DNA from: Ricinus communis | Lineage: Eukaryota; Streptophyta; Magnoliopsida; Malpighiales; Euphorbiaceae | Length of the DNA stretch: 64,000 nucleotides | Direction: 5' to 3' | Assembly (NCBI RefSeq): GCF_019578655.1 | Contig: NC_063261.1 | Coordinates: 4,906,446-4,970,445 of the forward strand | In this document: piece after piece, positions 22,970 to 34,018 of the stretch | Numbering within the stretch: position 1 is the first letter of the stretch | Layout of the letters: every line of letters begins with the position of its first letter | Position numbers and translations under genes: made by a program | Notes under the pieces: generated by a model | Databases searched by the model: none | Told to the model about the DNA's origin: nothing | Seen by the model: only the letters and a program-made list of their open reading frames with translations

Positions 22970-24016
22970 TGTTAAGGGCCTAAGAATAGGATCTCATCAC
23001 AAGTCGATTATTAGAGAAAACTTCTTGGTTTCCCTTGTTTGTCTCGTTTCTCGAGGAACCTATCTTTATAGCATTAATGGTGATTTGTTAAAGAGATCAC
23101 CAACTCTCCTCTACTTTTTTTTTGATTGAAAATATTAATAATTTTATTGCATATTAACTGTTCTTGTAAATAGGAATTACAACTTGTAGAGAATTTTTTC
23201 CATTTTCATTTTCTAATTTTTAAGGAAAATGAAAACTAATTTTTTAGAAAATTTGTAAATTTGTAAAACATGTTTACTTTATAAATAAAATTTTATTTTC
23301 TAATTAAAAAGCTATTTTCTCAGTAGATCTATCTTTATAGCATTAATGGTGATTTGTTAAAGAGATCACCAACTCTCTCGTGCTCATTTTTTGACTAAAT
23401 ATGTCAATAATTTTATTACATATTAGCTGCTCTAAATAGAAATTGCAATTTTTAAAGAATTTTTTCTATTTACGTTTTCTAATTTTTAAGAAAAATAAAA
23501 GATTTTCATTCTCATAGAAAAATTGTAAAACATGTCTACTTTATAAAAAGATTTTTTTATTTGTTTAAGTAATATTTTAAATATAAAAAATAGACTTGAA
23601 ATAAATAAAGTGAAAACTGCTTGTTTTTATTTGAAAACAAGTGACTTCTTATATAAAGAAAACATAGAAAAGATGTTGAATTTATTTTTAAAAGTTTTTT
23701 AAAGTTTAGTTATAATTTTAAAAATATAAAGAATTTTGTTTTCCATTTTCATTGTAGAAAAATAATACAAATAAATACAAAGTAATATTTTATATTTTTA
23801 TTTAAAAAAAAATTCCTAGAAAATTGACATAGTGTTTTATAAGTAAATAAACATCTTTTTTTTTTGGAAGACTACCTAATAAGCATATATTTTTAAATAC
23901 AAAACAGTAATGGTACTGCATAATTAATAGAGAAATATTTAACAATAAAATTCTAATTAAGTAGGAATATTGAATTTAACGCCCATTACTACTTCTTTCT
24001 AATAAAAGTATCCACA
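22970..24016 (-). repeat. 5' LTR of the old gypsy element, internally duplicated
   Basis: It matches 10694-11096 but is more than twice as long. A 269-bp block (23060-23328) is repeated in tandem (23329 to about 23597): both copies contain CTATCTTTATAGCATTAATG and AATTTTTT-C-ATTTnCnTTTTCT. Further AT-rich sequence follows to about 23860 before the match to the other LTR resumes (ACTACCTAA, GGTACTGC). No clean primer-binding site is seen at its left edge. Confidence 0.8.
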
Positions 24017-25934
24017 ATATCGTCCTTTACCATTTCAATTATAAAATATTATAAAACATTGAGTCACAAAATAAAAAGAACAATGATATATTAAGTGTTG
24101 TTTTTCCAAATTCCAACAAAAAAATCAACATTGTTCATAATTAGAAAAAATTATTACGTGTCTTTTAATTGATTTTAAAAAATTGTTCATATCCATATGA
24201 ATACTATTCATATTTAATCACAATCTTGCGACAAACTTATTTCTAATACACATGATAAATAAAATTGTAAGTCTAAATGCACAATAAAATTGCAAGTCTA
24301 AATGCACAAATATCAATGTATATATGTAGTCAATTAATGGGTGATAACAATATGAATACACAACAGCTAGGAAGGACTTAAACGGGGTACCTGGCTTCAT
24401 TTTTATCCCACAAAAGTTGGAGTTTTCTTTTTTATTTTCTTTTGCCGATCAGTAGTTTTCCTTTTTGGGAAGGGCTGATGTTTTTTCGATAAGAAGAACA
24501 AAGTTTTTCTTCTAGAGATTTGACTTGATTGTTCTTTTGTCTAGGGTTTTTCATTTTTACTTTGAAAATGTCCACTACTATTATTTTTTTATTAACTCTA
24601 GTTAACTTTTAGAGTAAAGTTGACATCTAAAAATAAAATAGAATGTCATAATATTATTGGTATAGGTTTTTAATAATGTAGTAGACTAGGTTCATGTAAT
24701 AATTTCTCCAGAACCTGGACCCTAGGTTCATGTTGCCCATGTAGGAAGGCTGGCATAAGGGAAAAGTTTCGATATTATCAATCTAACACGAAATATTTTA
24801 TGGTATATTAGCTTCCCTTTGATTCTTGGTGGATGATTTTTCTTGAATTTTGGTAATTCAAAAATCCCAACTAAGAGCTAAGTGTAAAGTGTTATTATAG
24901 TAGACTACATTAATTCCATTCCAACTTTGATTTTTGCTTAAATTTGATCTAAGTATGCCTAAAGGTAATTTTAAACTTAACTGTTTTTGTGTGTGTGTTT
25001 TGATGTATCAAGTGTGATCCTTAATCTTTTGATCTTTTGATCTTGTTGTTTTGTCCCCTTTTAGTTAATATCTTGCAAAAGTTAAGAATTTATGGTGTAA
25101 TTATTTTTTTGATTGCTAATATGATTCAATGTAAATAGTCACACAAATGTGGCTGCTGTATAATTTTTTTGATTGCTAATATGACTCAAATTTTGCTGCT
25201 GTATAATTCAAATCTATCAATAAAAATGGCTAAAATTATCTAATCTAGTATTAATTTTCCATAATCTTATATTTGTGTGACTATTTACATTTACATGGAT
25301 TTCGAGTAGAAGAAATTAATTTAGTGCGTGTTTTAGTTTGTTTCGGAGTAAAACAATTACATTGAAGACCAAATTTCTTGCCAATTGACAGCTTAACAGT
25401 TTTAATTCAGCTTTTAATTCAATTTCTTTGGATAGTTGTAAAGCTTTGAATGCTCATTAGGATTTGAATATGAGCCTAAATATTTATGTATTAGATTTAA
25501 TAATTTTCTACATGTGTAAAAAGTTTGTAAAATTTTATATAAGTATATAATATAATTTTAATGGATTTAGTAACACTAAATTTGAGAGCGAATTTAGAAG
25601 AATTTTTTTTTTTAAGTTAGTAAAAATCCAATTAGATATTGAAGAATGAATGTAATATTTAATATTTGAAACACTCTAGATATTTTTTTGTCTCTCTTGA
25701 TTTTTTTCTTTGATTTTTCGCAAACTGAAATTATTAATTTTCTACCAATTCTTGATGCATTTAAGGACAATACAGAAAAATCTTAAAATATTTAATAAAC
25801 GAAGAAAATTTGATAAAAGAAAAGTCAAAATTTGGTCCAACGTATCAGATAGGACTCTTTTGGTCAAAATAGAGAGCATGAGTTTGTGCTTATTTGCGGA
25901 GTCTTAAACTCCTTTGATTCTAAGATATAAATTT
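24017..25934. other. AT-rich spacer, no gene, with inverted repeat
   Basis: No coding frame can be supported. A perfect 20-bp inverted repeat has arms at 25129-25148 and 25271-25290 (ATGTAAATAGTCACACAAAT). A local direct duplication (GATTGCTAATATGA-TCAA plus GCTGCTGTATAAT) lies between and beside the arms at about 25101-25210. The rest is low-complexity AT-rich DNA. Confidence 0.7.
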
Positions 25935-25939
25935 TGTAT

Positions 25940-27229
25940 TGATGTGTCTTCTTTAGTACTCGTAAGTACATGAATCGTTCTTATAATAAGGGTAAGTTCA
26001 CCACGAGGTCGATCTCTTAAGGAACTATGAGGCTACTTATTATAAAAACTAATTATCAACACAAAACAATAAAAGTAAATCTAAACACTCTAAATCAGTA
26101 TATTGAGAGATATTCATAAAGTAAAGTAACTAAACAATAAATAAATATGCAATGCAAATGCAAATGCTTATGATCTAAAATTATATGCTAAAAACAGTAT
26201 TTAGTCTAGCCATTTACTTAGTAATCTCCTTGTTTTCTTTAAGCCTGGATCTAATGAATGAGATGGTGATGTGCCTTTTTCCTTAAGTCACTCAAGCTAA
26301 TGATACAACCTAGGTTTCTTATACCAACATAGATTAAAGTAAAGATGATGTTTCTAATATTTTTAAACCTAAAGATCTTCATAACAATTGCTATTGCTAA
26401 ATTAATATGATGGTTAACTAACAATAATAACTGAAACTAATAATGGTATGGAGGTAAAGAAATAATTCATTAAATAAATAAATAACAAGGTTTATACAAA
26501 AATAAAAAAGACTAAACTAAACACTTATGAAAACTAGCCTAATATATTTAACCCAATGATCATCATGGTATTAAATAGAAAGACAAAATATAATAAAGTA
26601 AAAAGCTCCCTTTAGATCTAGAATTTCTTCAAGTATGAGAAGATTGGTGCTCAGTCTCCACTTCTTGAAAAGCTCCTTAGATCTTAAAAGAACAATGAAA
26701 ACTAAAACTAAATGTTTATGAAAAACTATATATAGAATTATGGAGAGAATAATGGTGGCAAGTGTAGAGAGCAGGTAGGAGAAAATTCTCCTCCTTCTTC
26801 TTTTTCCTTCTTTTCTTAGGGTTTTGCAGAGATTTATATAGAGAAGAGTCCTCCTCTTAATAAATCTCTCTAGAGATGAGCATACTAATATAAGTCTATC
26901 TAATAGATAAGACTTTAAGTATTTTAATCTCCACCAATACTATCCCATAAATAACTCTTAATATAAATCCTAATAATGATATAAATGACTAAAATGTCCC
27001 TTGGACCTTGTAATTAGTAGTCTATGTGTCTTAATCTTGGACCTTGATACAAACATGTCCCATTAAGTTTCTTTTAGCTCCATATTTTTCTCTTTTTGCT
27101 AATATTCCTGAAAATAGACAATTAAGCTTAAGTGAGGTAAAAGCATATTTTTTCACCATTATATATATAGAAATATATCATTAAGGTTCTAATTACCTTT
27201 AAATATCTATACATAATTTGGACCGATCA
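25940..27229 (-). repeat. 3' LTR of element A
   Basis: 1290 bp. On the minus strand it starts TGATCGGTCC at 27229 and ends in ACATCA at 25940. A TATA box on the minus strand (CTATATAAATC, 26831-26841) is present here but eroded in the partner. The polypurine tract follows at 27230-27246. Confidence 0.9.
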
Positions 27230-27246
27230 AATACCCCCACACTTAA
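27230..27246 (-). other. Polypurine tract of element A
   Basis: On the minus strand AAGTGTGGGGGTATT stands immediately before the TG of the LTR. The same style of tract (AAGTGTGGGGTTATT) precedes the 3' LTR of element B. Confidence 0.85.
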
Positions 27247-29228
27247 ACCTTTACTTGTCCTCAAGTAAATAGCAACTGAGAATTAACTTTTGTAAAAAAT
27301 CATGAAGAACATCCATACTCAACTTAAAGATATTATTCAAAAGAATCTCACTAATGCAAAGATCATGTCAACCCAACAACACTTGAATCATAATAATTTT
27401 CTTTAAAAATATAAACTCAATCATTGTTAATCAAAAGACTCAAGCATCCAATCGTTCACACCTTTCACAATAAATAGTCTAACTCATCTTTAAATGATAT
27501 AACTATGATGCATATCCAAATTATTATACCCCTATTCAAAAAGGCAAAATCTTCATTTAAAAATAAGAGATCAATAGGCATTTATTACTTGCTTTTGAAG
27601 CTCTTATACTTTTTCTTTTCTTTTCTTTACACCCCTTGGATTTTTACTTTTGATACTTGGGGTATTTCTTTCTTTCTTGAGATGTTATGTCTTTTTATGC
27701 AAATACAAACATGGGTAATGAATGCACCTGGTTACTTAACAAAACACACTTCAAGATGCTTTGCATACTCATAATCTTAATTGTCTTTTTATGCAAAAAT
27801 TGACATTAGTCATGAAGATCCCCGGTTACTAAGCAACTAAAATTAGTAGAGTAGAATAATTAGAGCTTTAAACTTGCCCATATCATATCTCACAACCTTA
27901 GGCAAGCCAATTTAATAACAAGGGAATAATAACCTAAATTATATACTTCTAATCATACCAATCTCGAGTGTTGCTAAACTACTCATCATGTCCATATGCA
28001 AAAGATGAACACTTGATCATTTAAGTGCAAATAACTCATGAGTTCACATTATACATATTAAAAACTAACTCAAGGGTTCAAGAATCTTAACATAATAGCA
28101 TTCTTTCATCGACTCTTATATAGAACAATAAGAAAAAGCTGAATAGAAAAATTTAAAATTTTACAAAAGATTAACCAAAGTTGCTAATTCTCATGGCATA
28201 TGACATATAAATTTTAATCGAAAAAATATTCTATTTCCTCCCCCACACTTAAATTTGGCATTGTCCTCAATGTCATTGCATATATAAAAATAAAGAACAA
28301 AAAGAGAGAAAAAGATAGAATACTCCCCTGAAATTTTGCAATGCATAGTAAGCCATGAACTTGAATTTCAATCTCCACCATCCAAAATTTAGAAGCACAC
28401 TTGCATACACATCATTGATAATTATAAAAGAAATAAAGAATTAAAGAATTAAAACTAATATTAAAGAGTTAAAAATAATAAATTATCCTAAACATACTAG
28501 AAAGATCAAATCCTAAGATAATTAAAAGTTAGGTCCTAATAAATAAATATAAATTCTAGAATAAAATTTAAAATAAACTCCTAAATCAATGATATGACTA
28601 TTTATGTGGAAGAGATGGATATATATTTAATTTTAAAAGAGGGTATTTTGACTAAAAATAATTCATAATCAATCTCAATTTCTTGGATTTAATTATTTTA
28701 ATTTTTGCTCAATTTTCTTTTTTCGCGGCCGCCCATGACTGCGTCGCTGCCGCCGTTCGCTGCTGCGGGCTCGCGGCGTCTGCCCTCGCTGCGGGCATGT
28801 GGCATGCGGCTCGCGGCCGCCCCGCGAGGTTGCGGCTTCTTGCCGCTGCGGATCGGCCTCCTCGCAGGCCCCGTGACCCGCGATCGCTTGGCGCGCCCCG
28901 TGTCGTCTCTCTGCCACGGGCCCGTGTCGTCTCTACTGTGGTGCCTCTGCTAGGGCCCGTGTGAAAACTCGTTGCCGCAACGTGGCTCGCTCAATTTTAT
29001 TTTTTTTGAGCTTTAATTGCTTCTCATAGAGGCATATTGCCCTTTTGGGATCAAATATAAACCTACAAGATAAACATAAAACAAATAAAAAAAGTAAAAA
29101 TAAAAAAATAAAAAAAATTATAATAAATTATAATAAATTAAAAAAATAAAAAATAATAATTTAAATGCACAAAAATAAAAATACAATTGCTAAGTTTATT
29201 GTCTATAGCTAGACATTCTTGATTATGT
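27247..29228 (-). other. 3' noncoding region of element A
   Basis: Two kilobases without Pol sequence, where an Athila-type element would have RT, RNase H and integrase. The part near 28230-28300 is AT-rich with a CCCCCACACTTAAATTTGGC segment. A 266-bp GC-rich block is at 28724-28989. Poly-A and poly-T rich runs flank it (29080-29160). Confidence 0.75.
28724..28989. other. GC-rich island between direct repeats
   Basis: About 266 bp of very GC-rich sequence with GCGGCCGC and GCGCGCC-type sites stands in strongly AT-rich surroundings. Direct repeats of GCTCAATTTT(C/A)TTTTTT lie at 28707-28723 and 28989-29005, one on each side. Open frames through it on both strands are a by-product of high GC and match nothing known to me. 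Confidence 0.85.
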
Positions 29229-30011
29229 TCATGGTGGGCGTTCATCCGCACACTCCACCTCTTGGTCATAAGCCATTCCTTTCAAGTATGGCTTCATACT
29301 TTTTATGCGAACATCTAAAGTTTCATGAAAGCTCTTGTCAATTAAGAATGGAATATCATCATATAATTGTTCATCAACAAGAAAATCTAAATATTTATAT
29401 GAACACTTATCGATAGTAAATTTAAAAAAGAAAGTTAGAGAATCAAATACTTTAAATTCCATAGTTTCTCCTAAAACTGTCATGGTAAGTTTTCCATCAT
29501 GCCCATTAATCATAGTTCTACTAGTTGCCATGAAAGGTCTACCAATGAGTATAGTTTGCTCTTTATCCTTTGTTGGTGTGTTTTCCATGTCAAGTACTAC
29601 AAAATCAACTAGAATTATTAACTTACCTACTTGTACTAGCAAGTCATCCACCATACCTCTATGATATTTTATCGATCTATCAGCAAATTGTAGAGACATA
29701 GTGTTAGGCTTCAACTCCTCTAAGCCAAGTCGTTCATACATCGAGTAAGGCATCAAGTTGATGCTTGCTCCCAAATCTAACGTGGCTCTTGTGTCCTTTT
29801 CATTACCTATTGTAATATCAATGGTGAAGCTACCAAGATCTTTCATCTTAAGGGGCAACTGATGTTGAAGCATTACACTTGCTACTTTTGCTTTTTCGTT
29901 GTTCGCATATCGCCTCTTGTTAGTGTTTAACTCTTTAAAGAATTTTGCATAAGTTGGCTTATTCCTAATAACATCCAACAAAGGTAAATTAGTATTAACT
30001 TTAGAGAGCAT
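29229..30011 (-). pseudogene. Athila-like aspartic protease segment, element A
   Basis: 260 residues with the retroelement protease core. The catalytic block is ATLDLGASINLMPYSMYERL, the flap region is LQFADRSIKYHRGMVDDLLV, and the closing motif is ILIGRPFMATSRTMI. The N-terminal part (YAKFFKELNTNKRRY) is typical of the Gag-protease linker in the Athila/Tat branch. This enzyme would cleave the Gag-Pol precursor inside the particle. The frame is open over this stretch, but it is out of frame with the Gag piece upstream and no RT follows, so the original gene is broken. The frame ends DERPP at 29229. Confidence 0.9.
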
Positions 30012-31281
30012 CTCAATACTTTCAAAAAAAATTCATCATTTTTGCTCTCTTTGGGTTGGTTTAGAAAAGGAATAGGGGGTCTATAAAGCTAAGCTGCCTT
30101 ATAAAATTCAGGTTCAGAAAATGCTTCCTTTTCTTTCCTCTCAAGCCTAAGATTAGGCTCTACTTTTTCTTCCTTTTGTATGCTCTCCTTATTAATTTGC
30201 ACTAATCCATCATTTTTAGGTGTACCTGCATAAGAAGAAGAATTCCTTTCAGTTTCCATAGCAATATTATCGACAACCTCACCTCTTCTAATAGTAGTAA
30301 TGGAATTGGCTTGTTTAGGTTGACTTAATAGTTCCTCTTTATTGAGCTCTTCAACAATTTATCCCATTTGAGCTTCTAAACGTTTCAGTGAAGCCTCAAT
30401 GGAATCTGTCTTTTTCTCATTTCTCTCCATCATATCATAAGAAGCCATCATGAATGCTTGAAGTGTTTCTTCCAAACTTGGCTTCCTTTGTTCATTAGAT
30501 CGAAGAGTTTATTCTTGATCTTGAAAGAAAGGATTACAGTCCCTTTGGAATTGAAAATATTGGTCTTGGTAATGAGGTTGATTTTGATTTCTCAATAATT
30601 GTGATAGGTTTTGGTCATTGTATTTCCAAGAAAAATTCGGATGGTTTCTCCAACCTGTATTATATGTGTTGGAATAAGGGTCATTCATAGGATGCATGGG
30701 TTGGTAAGAATCCATCAAATTTTTTTGGTCATACATATTTCCTCTGTAATTATCATAAGATGAACAAACATTAGAACAATGACCATAAATACCACAAATA
30801 CCACATACCTCATTATTTGGTGAATTTTTTGTTGAAGTAAGCATGTTAACTTCTTTAGTCAATTCAGCCAATTGCATGGTCATCTCACTACTAGCTACTA
30901 CTTCATTTACTTCTACTCTCTTTGTCCTCACACTCTTTTGTTGAGAATTGGCTCCTAACATCTCAAAGATGTCATCAACCTCATCATGTGTCTTTTCTAA
31001 TATAGCACCCCCAGCTGCATTAACAACCATACATTGATATTGGTGTGTCAACCCATCATAAAATGATTGGTTAGTTATTGGGAGTGGGAATCCATGGTGT
31101 GGGCATTGCAATAAAAGTGATTTGAAGCAATCCCATGCTTCATGAAAAGATTCAGCATTCTTTTGATAAAAATTAGAAATCTCACCTCTTAATTCTTTGG
31201 TCTTTTGCTGTGAGTAAAATCTACTCATAAACTCTTGATAAATTTCATTCCACTTTCTTAAAGAATTAGGAGGCATAATGC
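30012..31281 (-). pseudogene. Athila-like Gag, element A, N-terminally truncated
   Basis: The open part runs from 31281 to 30509: a Gag core with LRKWNEIYQEFMSRFYS, CPHHGFPLPITNQSFYDGLT and NAAGGAILEKTHDEVDDIFE, then a zinc knuckle CGICGIYGHCSNVC. The match to Athila Gag (FYNGL, AAGGA) is clear. After a stop at 30509 the same frame continues with EASLKRLEAQMG, another stop and IVEELNKEELL, then a frameshift before the protease. The first about 39 codons of the longest frame (31282-31399) are not Gag: they are LTR sequence joined by a deletion. Gag packages the element RNA; this copy is inactive. Confidence 0.9.
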
Positions 31282-32136
31282 AACCTAGGTTTCTTATACC
31301 AACATAGATTAAAGTAAAGATGATGTTTCTAATACTTTTAAACCTAAAGATTTTCATAACAATTACTATTGCTAAATTAATATGATGGTTAACTAACAAT
31401 AATAACTGAAACTAATAATGGTATGAAGGTAAAGAAATCATTCATTAAATAAATAAATAACAAGGTTCATACAAAAGTAAAAAAAAAAAAACTAAACTAA
31501 ACACTTATGAAAACTAGCCTAACATATTTAACCCAATGATTATGGTATTAAATAGAAAGACAAAATATAATAAAGTAAAAAGCTCCCCTTAGATCTAGAA
31601 TTTCTTCAAGTATGAGAAGATTGGTCCTCAGTCTCCACTTCTTGAAAAGCTCCTTAGATCTTAAAAGAACGATGAAAACTAAAACTAAATGTTTATGGAA
31701 AACTGTAGAGAATAATGGAGAGAATAATGGTGGCAGGTGTAGAGAGCATGTAGGAGAAAACTCCCCTCCTTCTTCTTTTTCCTTCATTTCTTAGGGTTTT
31801 GCAGAGATTTGTTTAGAGGAGTATACTAATATAAGTCTATCTAATAGATAAGACTTTAAGTATCTTAATCTCCACCAAATACTATCCCATAAATAACTCT
31901 TAATATAAATCCTAATAATTATACAAATGACTAAAATGTCCCTTGGGCCTTGATACGAACATGTCCAATTAAGCTTCTTTTAGCTCCATATTTTCCTTTT
32001 TTTGCTAATATTCCTGAAAATAGACAAGTAAGCTTAAGTGAAGTAAAAGCATATTTTTTCACCATTATATATATAGAAATATATCATTAAATTTCTAAAT
32101 TACCCTTAAATATCTATATATAATTTGGACCGATCA
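31282..32136 (-). repeat. 5' LTR of element A, truncated
   Basis: It matches 26306-27229 closely and begins on the minus strand with TGATCGGTCC at 32136. Its 3' part, equal to 25940-26305 of the partner, is missing. The break falls at CAACCTAGG, beyond which Gag coding sequence starts. Confidence 0.9.
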
Positions 32137-32454
32137 TGTATGTTATATGTATTTATATTCTAAATTCTAGTTTGAGAAAATAATATTTTTAGTATCATAT
32201 TCACTGAAAATTTAACCATTTAAATATACAATAATTTCTTTTTTAGAATAACACAATCTGATGAATCAAGATAGTACCATAGTTGGAATTACAGAGGTTA
32301 GCTACACTGGGCAAGAATCAAAATAAAAAGAAGGTTTATTAATCCTAAGAGGCCTAGAAGCAGCCTCATGAGCTGCAGAATAGCAATCCCTTAAACATAA
32401 AAAAAGCAAACCTGAGGGATATAAATGTCTCTTAACCTAAAACAATTCCTTAAG

Positions 32455-32949
32455 CTAGTATATATCAATGACAAAAGAGCTGAGGTTATTATGCAACATA
32501 GATATTAAACACAAACAATCTGAAATAAAAATACAATTATGAACACCCATTGCAATTGCCAGCTTTATCCCCTCCTCTATAGCCATTGCTTCCGCCTGTT
32601 CAGGGGGTAGTAACATGTTGTAACGGGCAAGAGATGGTTGCAACATAAAGATTATCAGCATAAAAAACAACTCCATCCAACCGGTGTTGACATTGGAGGA
32701 ACCATCGAAATAATACTTATAGCATTTCTTGCTCATAAGTTCCATGAAATTTGTTGAATCAGATTGACAAGGAACAAATGGAGGAGAGACATTAGAAAAG
32801 AAAAGCTTAAAGTCAGCAAAATAATGTACTGCCCAATCAACTTGAAGCTGCGGTTTTCTAATTTTGCCACCTTGAAGGATGGAGTTTCGAGAGATATAAT
32901 TACACCATAGGAGAACCATCAACATAACTGCCTTATATGTTCCTAACAT
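32455..32949 (-). pseudogene. LINE RNase H remnant
   Basis: The frame contains KYYFDGSSNVNTGW with the first catalytic Asp, then PEQAEAMAIEEGIKLAIAMG with the Glu, and FISDCLCLISMLHNN with the second Asp. This is the RVT_3-type RNase H found at the end of many plant LINEs and also as host genes. The glycine-rich strand after the first Asp is frameshifted (WMELFFMLIIF replaces GAGVVIRN-like sequence). Upstream codons match no domain. Its position downstream of the zinc-binding domain on the same strand ties it to the LINE. Confidence 0.8.
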
Positions 32950-33652
32950 AACCGAAACGTACTAGATCAACTCAGTCATCGAATGTACAATGACTGTTAA
33001 AGAACCTCCAAGAATATAACCTACGAATTCTAATCCTTATGAACACATGAATCACTAATTTAAAAATCTAAAAAACAACTTGAAATCAAATTCTAGGATC
33101 GTCTAATCAGATTGTAAAATGATCAAAAAATTAGAAACTAAGAAAATCTAAGTCCTTTAAACCGCAATTCTAAGTACGCCACAAGGATAAATCAACTCCT
33201 TGATAAGTAAGTTTTGCATTCAAACAAATATACAAGATACAAGCAATTTTGGCTTGAAAGAAAGTAAAAAATTTTAATTAATTATAATCTCAAAAAAAAA
33301 TATGAATTTGACATGTTTTTAAAGACATATCCAAAGTCCTAATGAGAATAGAACTCTTACTTAACTAATCTGATCTAATATGATTTTTCTTACAAGCTTA
33401 GGAAACTCTAACATCTAAGCAAATAGGATACTAAGAGCTAAACAAAGTCTTCATAAACTTAAATTTAAAGAACATTAAACAAAGTCCATTTAGCCTTCAC
33501 AAACTTGGACTTTAAGAACATTAAATAAAGGTCATTCTTTATGAATTTCATTTGGGCCGAAATTCTATTGGACTTTCATTGTTAGCCCACTCTTGCATAT
33601 AGCTATTTAAGGACTCTTGAAACTTCTTGGCCCTTGACTTTGTAATTGGACA

Positions 33653-34018
33653 TTATGGCAAACTTAATTGATCCTTCATTGATTCTTTCTTATTGCCTTC
33701 ATCGCCAAGCCCATCCAAATCAATATCTTTAAGCCTTGGCCGATCCATATTAGTGATACAATGAACTAAACCTGTAAATTCAAATTCCTTCCAAAAATGT
33801 TCTAGAGCATGAAAAGATGTTTCGTCCTCAATATGGCAGACTTGACAAAGCAAATTAGAGACCGGAACATGATGAGACAATAGGTTAACATTAGTTGGAA
33901 TGATATTATGAACCACTCGCCAAATAACAATTTTAATTTTTAATGGCAATGAGACTGCCCATAAGTATTTCCAAAAAGCTTTAATAGATCTTGAGACCAT
34001 ACTATTTCCTCTTTGCAT
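33653..34018 (-). pseudogene. LINE zinc-binding (zf-RVT) domain remnant
   Basis: The frame holds FWKYLWAVSLPLKIKIVIWR, then HHVPVSNLLCQVCHIEDETSFHALEHF, the zf-RVT pattern W-x-LP-x-K-x-x-x-F-x-WR and C-x-x-C-x-x-E-x-E-x-x-x-H-x-x-x-x-C. The final Cys region is not clear. It sits between RT and RNase H as expected. Confidence 0.82.

Larger units (their letters stand above)
10694..24016 (-). mobile_element. Old Ty3/gypsy element, split by two insertions
   Basis: Similar LTRs stand at 10694-11096 and 22970-24016 in the same orientation. Between them, on the minus strand, are Gag (22960 down to 20773), protease, RT, RNase H and integrase (14288 down to 11100). The pieces join across the insertion at 14289-20767: the protease motif ILIDSGSTHNF starts directly at the left junction. 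A second insertion (20950-22063) splits the Gag zinc knuckle. Both LTRs end in CCACA on the plus strand next to a purine-rich tract. I found no matching target duplication, consistent with age. Many stops throughout. Confidence 0.88.
25940..32136 (-). mobile_element. Athila-like gypsy element A, gag-protease only
   Basis: LTR sequence is at both ends and the flanks 25935-25939 and 32137-32141 are both TGTAT, a perfect 5-bp target duplication. Minus-strand order: 5' LTR (31282-32136, truncated), Gag (31281-30509 and on), protease (30011-29229), 2 kb of noncoding DNA with a GC-rich block, polypurine tract, 3' LTR. No reverse transcriptase or integrase is present. Gag and protease motifs (AAGGAI, DLGASINLMP) are of the Athila branch. 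The 5' LTR has lost its last 366 bp together with the primer-binding site and the start of Gag. Confidence 0.93.

Noticed and set aside
28683..28964. Alanine/arginine-rich open frames on both strands as a gene
   Set aside because: They exist because the block is GC-rich and so lacks stops; no family resemblance, and frames on both strands are equally open.
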